64,000 nt of DNA from Deltaproteobacteria bacterium (GTDB lineage Bacteria > Myxococcota_A > Polyangia > Polyangiales > Polyangiaceae), in contig JACRCQ010000067.1 in NCBI GenBank assembly GCA_016218915.1, forward strand, positions 62,001-126,000, written 5' to 3'. Each line of letters opens with the position of its first letter. Within the stretch, counting starts at the first letter, position 1. The notes beneath the pieces were generated by a model that saw only the letters and a list, made by a program, of their open reading frames with translations, was not told where the DNA came from and did not search any database. Position numbers and translations under genes: made by a program. This document shows, piece after piece, positions 1 through 8,477 of this stretch.

Positions 1-494
1 ACGAGATCCAGCTGCTGGCCAGCGCACATGCCTGACGCGCCCACGCAGCGAGCGAGCTCCTCGACGGCCCAAGCCGCGGCTTGCCTGCTGCAAGACAGCT
101 CGGAAGCGTTCTGTGCCACCAGCTCGAACGCCCGCGCGAGCAGAGCCACAGCGCTCAGAATCGCCGTCGATTCGCCGAAGACGCGGTGTACGGCGGGCAT
201 TCCTCGACGTTCCTCGTGCGCATCCATGCACGGCAGGTCGTCGAGCACCAGCGAGCTGGTGTGAACGAGCTCGACTGCACAGGCCGTCTTCATGACCCGC
301 AGGGGAACCTCACCGATGGCTTCGGCAGCTCCGAGCGCGAGCAGCGGGCGCAATCTCTTGCCAGCTCCGAGGGCACCGTGACGCAGCGCACCGGCGAGGG
401 ATTCCGGGACGTCGCTGGCGCCAGGCACAGCCGCAGCCAGGGCGTCGTCGACCTGCTGCCGCAGGGCCTTCAGCTCAGCTTGGATGTTGGTCAT
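1..494 (-). CDS. Polyprenyl (farnesyl/geranylgeranyl) diphosphate synthase, 3' part missing
   Basis: Makes linear isoprenoid diphosphates by head-to-tail condensation of isopentenyl diphosphate onto an allylic primer in the cytoplasm. The reverse strand reads openly from an ATG at 494 to the window edge, giving 164 residues. Residues 45-50 are GKRLRP, the substrate-binding motif of the family. Residues 85-91 are DDLPCMD, the first Asp-rich (FARM) motif, followed by EERRG. The spacing DD-x4-D fits short-chain bacterial IspA-type enzymes. The second Asp-rich motif lies beyond the edge. The family call is firm; the product chain length cannot be judged. The gene diverges from the lipoprotein gene at 642, and the 147 bp between them should hold both promoters. 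Confidence 0.93.
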   Translation of the reverse strand, partial: MTNIQAELKALRQQVDDALAAAVPGASDVPESLAGALRHGALGAGKRLRPLLALGAAEAIGEVPLRVMKTACAVELVHTSSLVLDDLPCMDAHEERRGMPAVHRVFGESTAILSAVALLARAFELVAQNASELSCSRQAAAWAVEELARCVGASGMCAGQQLDL

Positions 495-641
495 GCGAGG
501 ATGCTCCAGGTCACTGTACCGGGTCCCGGAGCTGACGCAAAGCGGCGGCGATACGTGACCGGGTCGAGCGCCCGTCGTTCGGGCGCAGGCCCAGAGCGCG
601 GGCCCGTAGCTGGCCGACCTGGAGTCGTGTACACGAGCCCT

Positions 642-1520
642 ATGTCCCGATTCCTGGTCGCATGCGCCCTCGTCGCTGCCGGCTGCTCCCACAACCCGAC
701 TCCAGCGGCGCCCCATCCCGACGACGCAGCTGCGACAGAAGTGATGGTCATCTCCACCATCCACAAAGGGCACCTCGTCCAGAAGGAATACCCGCTCGGA
801 ATGCTGCACAATGCCCTGGTGCGCTACAAGCCGGACCTCGTCCTGGTGGAGATCCGCCCAGAGACCTTTGCGACGCGCCACTACGAGGATGGCCCGTTCG
901 AAATGACCTACGTCACCCACTGGGCCACGGCGCAGGGAGCTGCGGTCGAGCCGATCGACTGGTGGCGCGAGCAGGACATGGAGTCAGCGCCGGCCATGAC
1001 GCCGGAGGAAGAGCGGGCGCTCGAAGCAGAGCTCGCGGCAATGCCCGAGCCGCCCTGGCCCGGCTTTCGATTGGCGAACCAGGCTTCCGAGCGCGCGCGG
1101 GGAATGAAGGTGCTCAATGCCCAGGCGCGGTATGCCGGGGGCAATGCGGTGTGGAACCGGCGTCAGGCGTGGTTCAACCATCGGGCCGTGAGCGCGATCG
1201 AGCGGCACCACGCGCGACGGGCCCTCGCGTTTGTCGGGTTCAACCATGGCACCGAGCTGGAATCCTACCTGCGCGCGATGGGGCTGCGGGTGCGCGACCC
1301 GCTCACGCTCGAGGCGATGGATCCGGCGGCGAGCAACGAGCCTGCGCCGGATGCCGTCGTCTCAGCCTGGCGCGAGGGGCTTGGGAGGATCCGGGACAAC
1401 GCCGAGGCTGCCACAGGGGAGAGCAAGCTGCGGATGAGGGCAAAAGCTCGGTACTTCGAGATTGCGGTGGAGAGGCGCGGCACGTGTTGCGTGCCGGAGT
1501 CGGAGCTCAAGCCGCGGTAG
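642..1520 (+). CDS. TraB/ChaN-like lipoprotein
   Basis: Predicted 292-residue lipoprotein. The reading frame stays open far upstream, but ATG 642 is chosen because it starts directly at a type II signal peptide (MSRFLVACALVAAGC, Cys 15). The mature part begins with VMVISTIHKG, then DLVLVEIRPE, and near the end ALAFVGFNHGTELESYL. This order (strand, His; strand, E-x-R; late strand with GFNHG) is like TraB/ChaN-type domains, some of which bind haem or have been proposed to be metalloproteases. The role here is unknown. It diverges from the prenyl synthase gene and converges on the radical SAM gene. It ends with a Cys-Cys pair (GTCCVPE). Confidence 0.7.
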   Translation: MSRFLVACALVAAGCSHNPTPAAPHPDDAAATEVMVISTIHKGHLVQKEYPLGMLHNALVRYKPDLVLVEIRPETFATRHYEDGPFEMTYVTHWATAQGAAVEPIDWWREQDMESAPAMTPEEERALEAELAAMPEPPWPGFRLANQASERARGMKVLNAQARYAGGNAVWNRRQAWFNHRAVSAIERHHARRALAFVGFNHGTELESYLRAMGLRVRDPLTLEAMDPAASNEPAPDAVVSAWREGLGRIRDNAEAATGESKLRMRAKARYFEIAVERRGTCCVPESELKPR

Positions 1521-1544
1521 GCTCACAGCGCTGGCATCGCCCCA

Positions 1545-2984
1545 TCAATCACCTGCAGCGTCCGGCTCCTCAGGCACGTCCGGAGGCGAATCGATTCCGT
1601 AGTAGACCGCATCTGACGGAATCGGGGCATCCAACGGGTCGGTCGGCGAATCGATTCCGTAGTAGACCGCATCCGACGGAATCGGGGCATCGACGCCGTA
1701 CAAGGGTGAATCGATTCCGTAGTAGACCACGTCGGGCGGCAGACCGTAGGCGTCCGTGATCGGCTGATCGGCATCCGCATCGTTCTTGGTATCCGGCGCA
1801 GCATCCTTTACGGGCATGTTGTAGGCAGGGGCATCGGGTTGTGGCTCCGAGGAGCACCCTGCGAGAGCCAGCAGCGCAGCCGGGGCAATCGCCAGGGGGA
1901 TGTAGCGGGCACGGCTCCGGCTTGCGGAGCGCTCCGCGAGCGTCGCTACACGGTGATAGCAGAACGGGTTCTCGCGCCCGCCTTCGCACGTGCGCATGCT
2001 CAGGCATCCGCCCCTGCAGATCTCGGCATGCACGCAGGCAGCGCAGAAGCCGCCCAGATCTTCGTGCTTGAACTGACGGTTGTAGGCAAACGCCCCGGGC
2101 TTGCGCCAGATGTCGATCAGGGACTCGTCTTGCAGGTTCCCTTCCGTGGCCTTGCTCGCCTGGATCGACAAGCACCCCTTGACGCCTCCGTCCGCTTCGA
2201 TGCCAACGTGACGGCACCCGGCGTAGCACCCTGTCCAGCACTGGATGGGAGTGCTGCGCGACTTGCGGATCGTCTTCTCGTAGGGGCCGTAGTAGCCCAC
2301 GTTGTCCGAAGCGCGGATCTGCACCTTCCCCTTTTCGATGAGGGAGGCGATGGCCGGCACGATCTCGAGGAGGTCTTGTGGAACCACCTGCTGCTCCAGG
2401 CGATGATCAGCGAGGTTGCCCATGGCTGCGCCGATCTGGACCTGCCAGACGAACACGCGGCCTGCGATCCGATCGTGAATGGCTTCGAGCTGGCGGTAGT
2501 TCGCCTTGTGGATGGTGGTGATCACGCCAATGGGGAGCTTTTCGGCAGCGGCCTGGTCGAGCAGCTCCATGACATTGCGATACAGCCCGCGACGTCCTCG
2601 AACTCGATCATGCTGCTCTTCCAGGCCGTCGAGTGACACCCCGAGGTTGACCAGACCCGAGCTCTTTGCATCGCGCACGAAGTCGCGCCCGGCCGTGACT
2701 CCGTTGGTGATCATGTTCATCTTGACGCCGAGCCTGGCGCCTTCGGAGGCGACGGCTTGCCAGTGCTCGCTGAGGGTGGGCTCGCCGCCGGACAGGGTGA
2801 TGCGTTGGCATCCGAGGGCCGCGAGCTCGCCGACCGCGCGAAGCATGCGGTCGCGCCCCATTTCCTGGGGACGGGCCCTGCCAGCGCGCGAGCCGCAGTG
2901 TCCGCAGTTCAGGTTGCACCTGAGGGTGAGCTCCCAGGTACAGGTTCGAGGCACGAAGTCGTAGTGATCAATGAGAGCCCGCAT
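1545..2984 (-). CDS. Radical SAM/SPASM enzyme with C-terminal lipobox and YYGIDSP repeat tail
   Basis: A 479-residue protein in three parts. Residues 1-230 are a radical SAM core: the Cys23-x3-Cys27-x2-Cys30 motif binds the 4Fe4S cluster and SAM, and SGGEP is at 65-69. Residues 249-342 are a SPASM domain with Cys at 249, 253, 257, 271, 314, 317, 323, 327, 333 and 342, as in enzymes that modify peptides. Residues 358-377 are Arg-rich then hydrophobic and end in LLALAGC, a lipobox. The 102-residue tail is acidic and holds YYGIDSP three times (421, 441, 461), exactly 20 residues apart, plus AYGLPPD and LYGVDAP. Start ATG 2984 has AGGAG upstream; a longer open frame (to 3095) lacks support. No Met, GTG or TTG start lies close to the lipobox, so enzyme and tail appear to be one chain. 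Peptide maturation is inferred; the substrate could be its own tail. Confidence 0.85.
   Translation of the reverse strand: MRALIDHYDFVPRTCTWELTLRCNLNCGHCGSRAGRARPQEMGRDRMLRAVGELAALGCQRITLSGGEPTLSEHWQAVASEGARLGVKMNMITNGVTAGRDFVRDAKSSGLVNLGVSLDGLEEQHDRVRGRRGLYRNVMELLDQAAAEKLPIGVITTIHKANYRQLEAIHDRIAGRVFVWQVQIGAAMGNLADHRLEQQVVPQDLLEIVPAIASLIEKGKVQIRASDNVGYYGPYEKTIRKSRSTPIQCWTGCYAGCRHVGIEADGGVKGCLSIQASKATEGNLQDESLIDIWRKPGAFAYNRQFKHEDLGGFCAACVHAEICRGGCLSMRTCEGGRENPFCYHRVATLAERSASRSRARYIPLAIAPAALLALAGCSSEPQPDAPAYNMPVKDAAPDTKNDADADQPITDAYGLPPDVVYYGIDSPLYGVDAPIPSDAVYYGIDSPTDPLDAPIPSDAVYYGIDSPPDVPEEPDAAGD
1586..1730 (-). repeat. 60-bp tandem coding repeat in the radical SAM tail
   Basis: Three copies of a 60-bp unit, beginning near 1586, 1646 and 1706, encode the 20-residue repeats ending in YYGIDSP. 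The first two copies are nearly identical over about 44 bp (one substitution at 1614/1674). The third matches over about 22 bp and then diverges. The conserved block also keeps synonymous positions, which points to recent duplication or gene conversion as well as selection on the peptide. Confidence 0.9.
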
Positions 2985-3016
2985 CCCAATCTCCTTCAGT
3001 CCTGAGGAATCAGTCC

Positions 3017-3040
3017 TTGACCAAACTCCTGGGTGGTCAA
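3017..3040. promoter_or_regulatory. Perfect inverted repeat TTGACCA-N10-TGGTCAA upstream of the radical SAM gene
   Basis: Two perfect 7-bp arms with a 10-bp spacer lie 33 bp upstream of the radical SAM start codon. The size and symmetry suit a dimeric helix-turn-helix regulator. The site is nearer the radical SAM gene than the VWA lipoprotein gene (start 3243), though it could act on both. No regulator gene is adjacent. The rest of the 258-bp gap shows no further clear signal. Confidence 0.4.
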
Positions 3041-3242
3041 TGCCCTCCGGTGCCAGCACATGGCACAAGTCCGCCCATGGCTCTTGTACATGCAAGGGCC
3101 TTGCCGGCTCGCGCCATCGCGCTTTTGCCTGCTTGACCCGCTATCGGGTCTGCGCCCGGCCCCGGCGGTGCGGCACAAGACGGCACAGGTTGGGTACGGC
3201 TCACGCAACCCGTGATATGCTCCGGCCCCCTGGAGGATTCCC

Positions 3243-4487
3243 ATGCGTTCCTGCCCACGTTCCTGCGTGCTCGCCGTGGCTTGCGCCCTGCTCGCCAGCG
3301 CCTGCGGAAGCTCTGAACCGACAGCGTCCAACGCTTCCAACGGGGGCTCCGGCGGAGCCGGCGGGTCAGCTGCAGGCGCCTCGGACGGCGGCCTCATCGA
3401 CACAGGCAAGGGTGGCTCGATCCCGATGGAAGCTTCCCCAGGTGACTCGCAGGGCGATGCGTGCGTCGCCGACGAGCTGCAGGCGAAGCTGGTCAAGAAG
3501 CCGGTGGACGTCATCGTGGTCATCGACACCTCCTCGACCATGAAGCCAGCGAGCGATGCCGTCGAATCCAACATCAACGACAACCTCGCCGCTGTGCTCA
3601 CCGCCGGGAACGTCGACTACCGCCTTGTGGTCGTCGCTGAATACGGTAGTGGAGCCAAGGTGTGCATCGGTCCACCTCTGGGCGGAGCGCCGTGCACGCC
3701 GACTCCGCCTGCGGTACCAGCCAACACTCCAACCTTCTTCCACTACGCTCGTGGAACCGGGTCAGGCGGATTCCTCGCAGCCATCATCGCCTACTACAAC
3801 CAGGCCGACCCGTACAATCTCGCGCCCGCCGGATATTCCCAGTGGCTTCGCCCGGAGGCGCTCAAGGTGTTCCTCGCGTTCACGGACACGTCCTCGTCGT
3901 CGTCGCTCAGCTCCACGCAATTCGACACCCAGCTGCTCGCATTGCAGCCTGCGGTGTTCGGCACTGCGCAGGCGCGCAACTACGTGTTCCACTCCATCAT
4001 TGGCCTCAAGGAGAACAACCCGCCCACCAGCGCCTGGCTCCCCAGCGATCCGGTCGTCAGCGGCACCTGCACCGGAGGCAACTACTCGGGTGACCTCGGC
4101 GCAGGCAAGCCCTTGCAGGAAGTGAGCATCCTGACGGGCGGGCTGCGGTTCCCCATCTGCCAGTTCGCAAGCTTCGACGTCGTGTTCAAGGAGCTGGCAA
4201 AGGAGGTAGTCGCAGTGACCCCGGTGGCCTGCGACTTCCCCTTCCCCGAGCCGCCAGCGGGCAAGACGATCGATCCGGATACGATCCAGCTCGACTACAC
4301 GCCGGGCAATGGAGGGGCACCGCAGACCTTCAAGCAGGTCGCGTCGGCCGCTGCCTGCAACGCGACCTCGTTCTACGTGGAAGGGACCACGATCCACCTG
4401 TGCCCCCAGGCCTGCACCGTGGTGAGCGCCGATGAAACAGCGACCATCCGTGTTCGGTACGGTTGCGACGTGGGGTTCGTGCACTAA
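3243..4487 (+). CDS. von Willebrand factor A domain lipoprotein
   Basis: A 414-residue predicted lipoprotein (signal peptide ending LLASAC, Cys 21) with a Gly/Ser/Ala-rich linker to about residue 50. A VWA domain starts near 86 with VDVIVVIDTSSTM; DTSST at 95-99 is the metal-ion-dependent adhesion (MIDAS) motif. Several Cys in the C-terminal third probably form disulfides outside the cytoplasm. VWA domains bind proteins through a divalent metal; the partner is not predictable. It diverges from the radical SAM gene across 258 bp. The SPFH gene follows 33 bp downstream and may be cotranscribed. Confidence 0.8.
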   Translation: MRSCPRSCVLAVACALLASACGSSEPTASNASNGGSGGAGGSAAGASDGGLIDTGKGGSIPMEASPGDSQGDACVADELQAKLVKKPVDVIVVIDTSSTMKPASDAVESNINDNLAAVLTAGNVDYRLVVVAEYGSGAKVCIGPPLGGAPCTPTPPAVPANTPTFFHYARGTGSGGFLAAIIAYYNQADPYNLAPAGYSQWLRPEALKVFLAFTDTSSSSSLSSTQFDTQLLALQPAVFGTAQARNYVFHSIIGLKENNPPTSAWLPSDPVVSGTCTGGNYSGDLGAGKPLQEVSILTGGLRFPICQFASFDVVFKELAKEVVAVTPVACDFPFPEPPAGKTIDPDTIQLDYTPGNGGAPQTFKQVASAAACNATSFYVEGTTIHLCPQACTVVSADETATIRVRYGCDVGFVH

Positions 4488-4520
4488 CCGCTGGCTCGCC
4501 GGAAGGGGAGGACGCGCCCG

Positions 4521-5159
4521 ATGCACACACCGAACGTCTTCCTGGCTGCTGCCCAGGAATTCCCGCTCGAAGCGCTGGCGGCCAGCGCGGCTGCCGTCGT
4601 CGTCGTTGGCATTGTCATGATCCTGATCATGGTTCGGACCCTGCACGTCGTGCCGCCGAACCAGGTGCTCGTCATCTCGGGGCGCATGCGCAGGCGCGCG
4701 GATGGCACCCTAGTGGGATACAGGACCGTGCGAGGGGGACGGGCATTGCGCGTTCCATTTCTCGAGACCGCCTCCACACTCGACCTGACCACGCTCATGG
4801 TCGAGGTTGCCCTGAGCAAGGTCTTCGGCAAGGATGGAACCGCAGTACCCATCACCCTGGTTGCTGCGGTGCGCATCGATCCTGAAGAGCCGCACTTGAG
4901 CAATGCGGTCGAGCGCTTTCTGGGTGTGCCGCGGGAGAAGATCAGCGCGGTGGCCGAGCAGGTGCTCGAAGGTGTGGTGCGCGAGGTGACGGTGGGCGTC
5001 GCTCCGGACCAGATCATGTACGACCGATCGGGGTTCGCCGAGAAGGTCGTTGCAGCAGCGGAGCTCGACTTCTCCAAGCTCGGCCTCGAGCTGGAAGTCC
5101 TCAAGGTGCAGAGCACCGGCGCAGAGGTGCTGACGTACCGGGGACGTCAGGGCAGATAG
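4521..5159 (+). CDS. Short SPFH/band-7 (flotillin-like) membrane protein
   Basis: A 212-residue protein with one N-terminal membrane helix (about 20-42, ending ILIMV) followed by an SPFH domain: VVPPNQVLVISGR, then RTVRGGRALRVPF, then VFGKDGTAVPITLVAAVRI. Flotillins usually add a coiled-coil region of several hundred residues; here the chain stops just after the SPFH domain, about half the usual length. The stop is clean and the next gene converges 9 bp later, so this looks like a naturally short form and not an obvious frameshift. Such proteins organise membrane microdomains. Function here is inferred from the family only. Confidence 0.78.
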   Translation: MHTPNVFLAAAQEFPLEALAASAAAVVVVGIVMILIMVRTLHVVPPNQVLVISGRMRRRADGTLVGYRTVRGGRALRVPFLETASTLDLTTLMVEVALSKVFGKDGTAVPITLVAAVRIDPEEPHLSNAVERFLGVPREKISAVAEQVLEGVVREVTVGVAPDQIMYDRSGFAEKVVAAAELDFSKLGLELEVLKVQSTGAEVLTYRGRQGR

Positions 5160-5168
5160 CCGCCCAGG

Positions 5169-5825
5169 TCACTGCACGAACGGCAGCCGTTGCATCGATC
5201 GATCGTGGAGCCGTGAAAGGGTGGCCATCGACACTGCGGCCCCCACCAGCGCGAGAAACATGTCCCATTGCGCATCCCAGATGTCGCCCTGGGAGCCGAG
5301 GAATGCGTCTCCCACGTCGGACGCGACGATCAGTGTGGTCCACCACTCGATCAGCTCCCAGAACGCCCCGACCGCCAGACACACGGACAGCACGAGGAAC
5401 GTGAGCCAGCCTCCCTGGCGCAGCGGGGTTCTGCGAAGCAGCACCTCTCGCACGATCAGGGCCGGGAAGAACCCGAGCGCCAGGTGCCCGATTCTGTCGT
5501 AGTGGTTCCGCGACAGGTGGAAGGCTTCTCGGGCCCAATTCCCCAGCGGCGTGTTGGCGTAGGTGTAGTACCCGCCGTAGATCAGGATCAGGCAATGCAG
5601 GAGCACGCCGACGTACACCAGGTTCGACATCGGAAACCGACGGTACACCGCAGCCAGGGTCGCCACGATGGCCAGCCCTGGCACGACCTCCAACGCCCAG
5701 TTGAGCCTTCCGGCGGGCGGCGCCCACGCGGTCGCGATGCACACCAGGGCCAGCACGGAAACGAGCCCAAGAGCCATGCGCCCATACTCGAGCGTTCCTC
5801 TTGCGGGACGGAGAGACAGATCCAT
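5169..5825 (-). CDS. DUF2238 (YjdF-like) integral membrane protein
   Basis: A 218-residue protein with about six membrane helices. The family signature is visible: LGNWAREAF, RNHYDRIGHLALGFFPALIVRE and FWELIEWWT. The E. coli relative YjdF has no established function, so none is assigned. ATG 5825 is preferred to a GTG five codons upstream because the hydrophobic profile and a short N-terminus fit relatives. It converges tail to tail on the SPFH gene with 9 bp between stops. Confidence 0.8.
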   Translation of the reverse strand: MDLSLRPARGTLEYGRMALGLVSVLALVCIATAWAPPAGRLNWALEVVPGLAIVATLAAVYRRFPMSNLVYVGVLLHCLILIYGGYYTYANTPLGNWAREAFHLSRNHYDRIGHLALGFFPALIVREVLLRRTPLRQGGWLTFLVLSVCLAVGAFWELIEWWTTLIVASDVGDAFLGSQGDIWDAQWDMFLALVGAAVSMATLSRLHDRSMQRLPFVQ

Positions 5826-5869
5826 CTGCGCAGCGTACACCGGGAACGGTGCGGAGGGGCAATCCGTGG

Positions 5870-8344
5870 CTACGGCGCCTGCTGCAGGCTGACCGCACCC
5901 GTGACCTCCGTCTGGATCTCTGAGGTGATGGGGTGTGTCGTGAGAGGCGCTTCGGTCGGCGCGGAAGAAACGGGCTGGGAGACGGCCTTGTCACTCGCGT
6001 AGGTCGTACCGTCGAGTTGGCTCCGATACGAAAAGTTGATACCTCCGGTGCGATTCAGCTTCACGAGCCAGTACTGCTCCTGCCCCGCGAAAGACGTGCT
6101 CGTGGCTGCCAGGATGGCGCCCCCATCCAGCGTCAGCTGAAGCGGCATGCTGGAGCCCTCGTTCACACCCACGTAGACCGCGTCGTTTCCCGAACCTCCG
6201 AGCGCGCTGAACGCCCCGCCTTGGATCAGGAGAATATCCTCGTGGGCCAGAAGATCGGACACGGCATCTGCACGACGGCCCACCACCAGGGTGCTGCCGT
6301 TGGGACGCGCCGCCACCGCATAGGCGCTGCCGTAGAGGGCATCGGTCGGGGCTCGATAGACCGTGCTGGTCACCAGCGCGCCGCCGCCATCCACCACTGC
6401 CAGCCAAGGCGCGTAGTATCCTGCCGGGTCCGGCTCGGGGATCGGGAAGCTGCCATAGCTCTCGCCGACAGCCACGTAGCCGCCCCCAGGTTGCTCCACC
6501 ACGTCGTTGCCGCGATCGATGCCGGACAGCGGCGTCGGTGGTCCGTCGGACTTGCCCGGATTGCTCTCGTATCGGTTGTCGAGCGCCCGCTGCCAGAGCA
6601 CCTGTCCGCCCCCGTCGAGCCTGACAAGGAGCATGTCCGAATCATTGGTGTCAATCGACCCGATCAGGATGCTGCCTCCGTCCTGGGTGCCACGGATCCG
6701 CGCGATGTCCCTTCCGCCAAGGCGATGGGACCACAGCACCCCGCCCTGGGCGTCCAGCTTCGCCACCCATGCTCTTGCCGTGTCCCCGTAGCGCCCCGCG
6801 ACGAGAAGGGTGCCGTCGCCGTTCGACGCGATCGATTCCAGCTCCAGGTACCCTCCGCTGTCGTACGTCTTCGCCCAGATCAGATTTCCCCCGGTGTCGA
6901 GCTGCATGATGCCGGACGAGCCGGCAATGACGATACCTCCCGGAACCTCCTGCACTCCTCGAGCAAGGCCCCACAACCCGATGCGTCCAAAAGCCCGCTC
7001 CCACATGACATTGCCCAGGGCGTCGAGGCGCAACGCCCACAGAGAAGCCGCATATCCGCTGACACCGTTGAATCGATCGCTGTCACCGATTACCACGTAG
7101 GTTCCGTCCGAAAGCTGAACCACTGCCTTGGCACGCTCGCCTGTGCTGCCCGCACGGCCCAGGCTCCGGGCCCAGGTGAGCGCAGGCTTCGGCGCATTGG
7201 GGTCATTGCTGCAGCTGTCGAAGCTTGCCAGGGGGAAGTTCTTGTTGAAGAGTGTCGTCTCGTAGTCGGCCAGGAAGTCGACTCCGACCTTGGCGGTCAG
7301 CCCCGCGTTGACAGCACCCGTGGCGCAGGGAGGTGGACCCTCGAGATTCGCCCCCAGCTCCACGTAGGCATCGACCGTTGCGAACGGGCCCACTGCCCCG
7401 TACACGAGCACCTCCAGACGCGGCCCGGCCAGTGCCTTGAGATTCACCCCCGCCTGATACGATGGCTGCTCGAAGTCGAACTTGCTGTCGCTGTCCGAGA
7501 ACCCGCCAAATGCACCGTCCTTGTACCCCAGACCTGCGGTGAACCCCGCGTCCTGCGTGACACTTGCCTCCACGTCCCCGTGAATCGTTCCGGACAGCCC
7601 GGCTCCTACCTCCACCCTTGGAGTGAGCACCACAGGCACGGGCCCGGCTGGCGTGGGTACGGTCAGCGTAATCGGCGCAAACTCGAAAGCGCCCAGCAGG
7701 ATCGACTTGTCGATGCTTGCATTCCCTTGCCCGGTGAATCCGGCAAGGAACGTCTCTTGCCCACCGAAGCTCAGGCTCAGCTCCTTGAGGCTGAACTTGG
7801 CGACGTCGAAATCCAGGTTGAGGTCGAGGCTGGGTGCGAGCGACAGCGAGCCCGCGAGCGCGACGCTCCCATTCTCGTCGGAATCCGAAAGCGTGAACGG
7901 AAAGGTCAATCCATTCTGCTGGTCTCCGGACATGGGTGCCAGCGGAGGGGCACCGGATGTGAGCCTGGTCTTGACGGTGACCTTGAGCTCCTCGAAGGCC
8001 TCCTGGATGGTTGCCTGCTGCGTGGACAGGATCACGCCAGCGTCCTGGTGTGCTACGCCCCCGACCTTGCGAAGCGCACCGTGCGGGGTGAGATCGGCCA
8101 CGCCCACGACGAGGACATCCCCGGCCGCAATCTGGTCGAGCACCGGGCTGCTGGTGGAGAATGCGTAGGTGCCGTCGGGGCTGACGCTCGACAGGGCTGC
8201 CAGCCCGGCTGCGTCGAGCACCTTGGTTCCTTGGGCGAGCACAGCGTGATCCGCCGCTGGATCAGGTGCAGGGGGGCTGGTCTCCCTGCTGCCACCGCAC
8301 CCGATCAGCATGAGCCCTACGATCGCAGGCCATCGTCGTGACAT
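5870..8344 (-). CDS. Large lipoprotein with C-terminal beta-propeller-type repeats
   Basis: An 824-residue predicted lipoprotein. The open frame begins 12 codons earlier, but ATG 8344 gives a clean signal (MSRRWPAIVGLMLIGC). The first half is beta-rich and acidic with no family I recognise. From about residue 400 there are repeated units of about 50 residues with the pattern L-D-G-N-x-x-W-x-R, such as LDALGNVMWERAFG, LDTGGNLIWAKTY and LDAQGGVLWSHRLG. This is typical of delta-60/PQQ-like repeat proteins that fold as beta-propellers. Probably on the cell surface or in the periplasm; binding partner unknown. Confidence 0.7.
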   Translation of the reverse strand: MSRRWPAIVGLMLIGCGGSRETSPPAPDPAADHAVLAQGTKVLDAAGLAALSSVSPDGTYAFSTSSPVLDQIAAGDVLVVGVADLTPHGALRKVGGVAHQDAGVILSTQQATIQEAFEELKVTVKTRLTSGAPPLAPMSGDQQNGLTFPFTLSDSDENGSVALAGSLSLAPSLDLNLDFDVAKFSLKELSLSFGGQETFLAGFTGQGNASIDKSILLGAFEFAPITLTVPTPAGPVPVVLTPRVEVGAGLSGTIHGDVEASVTQDAGFTAGLGYKDGAFGGFSDSDSKFDFEQPSYQAGVNLKALAGPRLEVLVYGAVGPFATVDAYVELGANLEGPPPCATGAVNAGLTAKVGVDFLADYETTLFNKNFPLASFDSCSNDPNAPKPALTWARSLGRAGSTGERAKAVVQLSDGTYVVIGDSDRFNGVSGYAASLWALRLDALGNVMWERAFGRIGLWGLARGVQEVPGGIVIAGSSGIMQLDTGGNLIWAKTYDSGGYLELESIASNGDGTLLVAGRYGDTARAWVAKLDAQGGVLWSHRLGGRDIARIRGTQDGGSILIGSIDTNDSDMLLVRLDGGGQVLWQRALDNRYESNPGKSDGPPTPLSGIDRGNDVVEQPGGGYVAVGESYGSFPIPEPDPAGYYAPWLAVVDGGGALVTSTVYRAPTDALYGSAYAVAARPNGSTLVVGRRADAVSDLLAHEDILLIQGGAFSALGGSGNDAVYVGVNEGSSMPLQLTLDGGAILAATSTSFAGQEQYWLVKLNRTGGINFSYRSQLDGTTYASDKAVSQPVSSAPTEAPLTTHPITSEIQTEVTGAVSLQQAP

Positions 8345-8477
8345 GACAGTCCCCCCCCTTGGCGCCCCTGCCGTGGACATGGCGCCCTTGCGGATGGAGG
8401 AGAAGTAGCTCGCTCAGCGTTGTTCGGGCGAGAGTGGGGACGAGCGGGTGAGTCGTTCGAGCGGGGCGTCGTTGCGA

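Noticed and set aside
1545..1950. Separate small lipoprotein gene starting near the lipobox of the radical SAM protein
   Set aside because: No in-frame ATG, GTG or TTG lies close before the hydrophobic stretch; the nearest Met (residue 330) is inside the SPASM Cys cluster and would leave 30 polar residues before the helix. It cannot be excluded without protein data.
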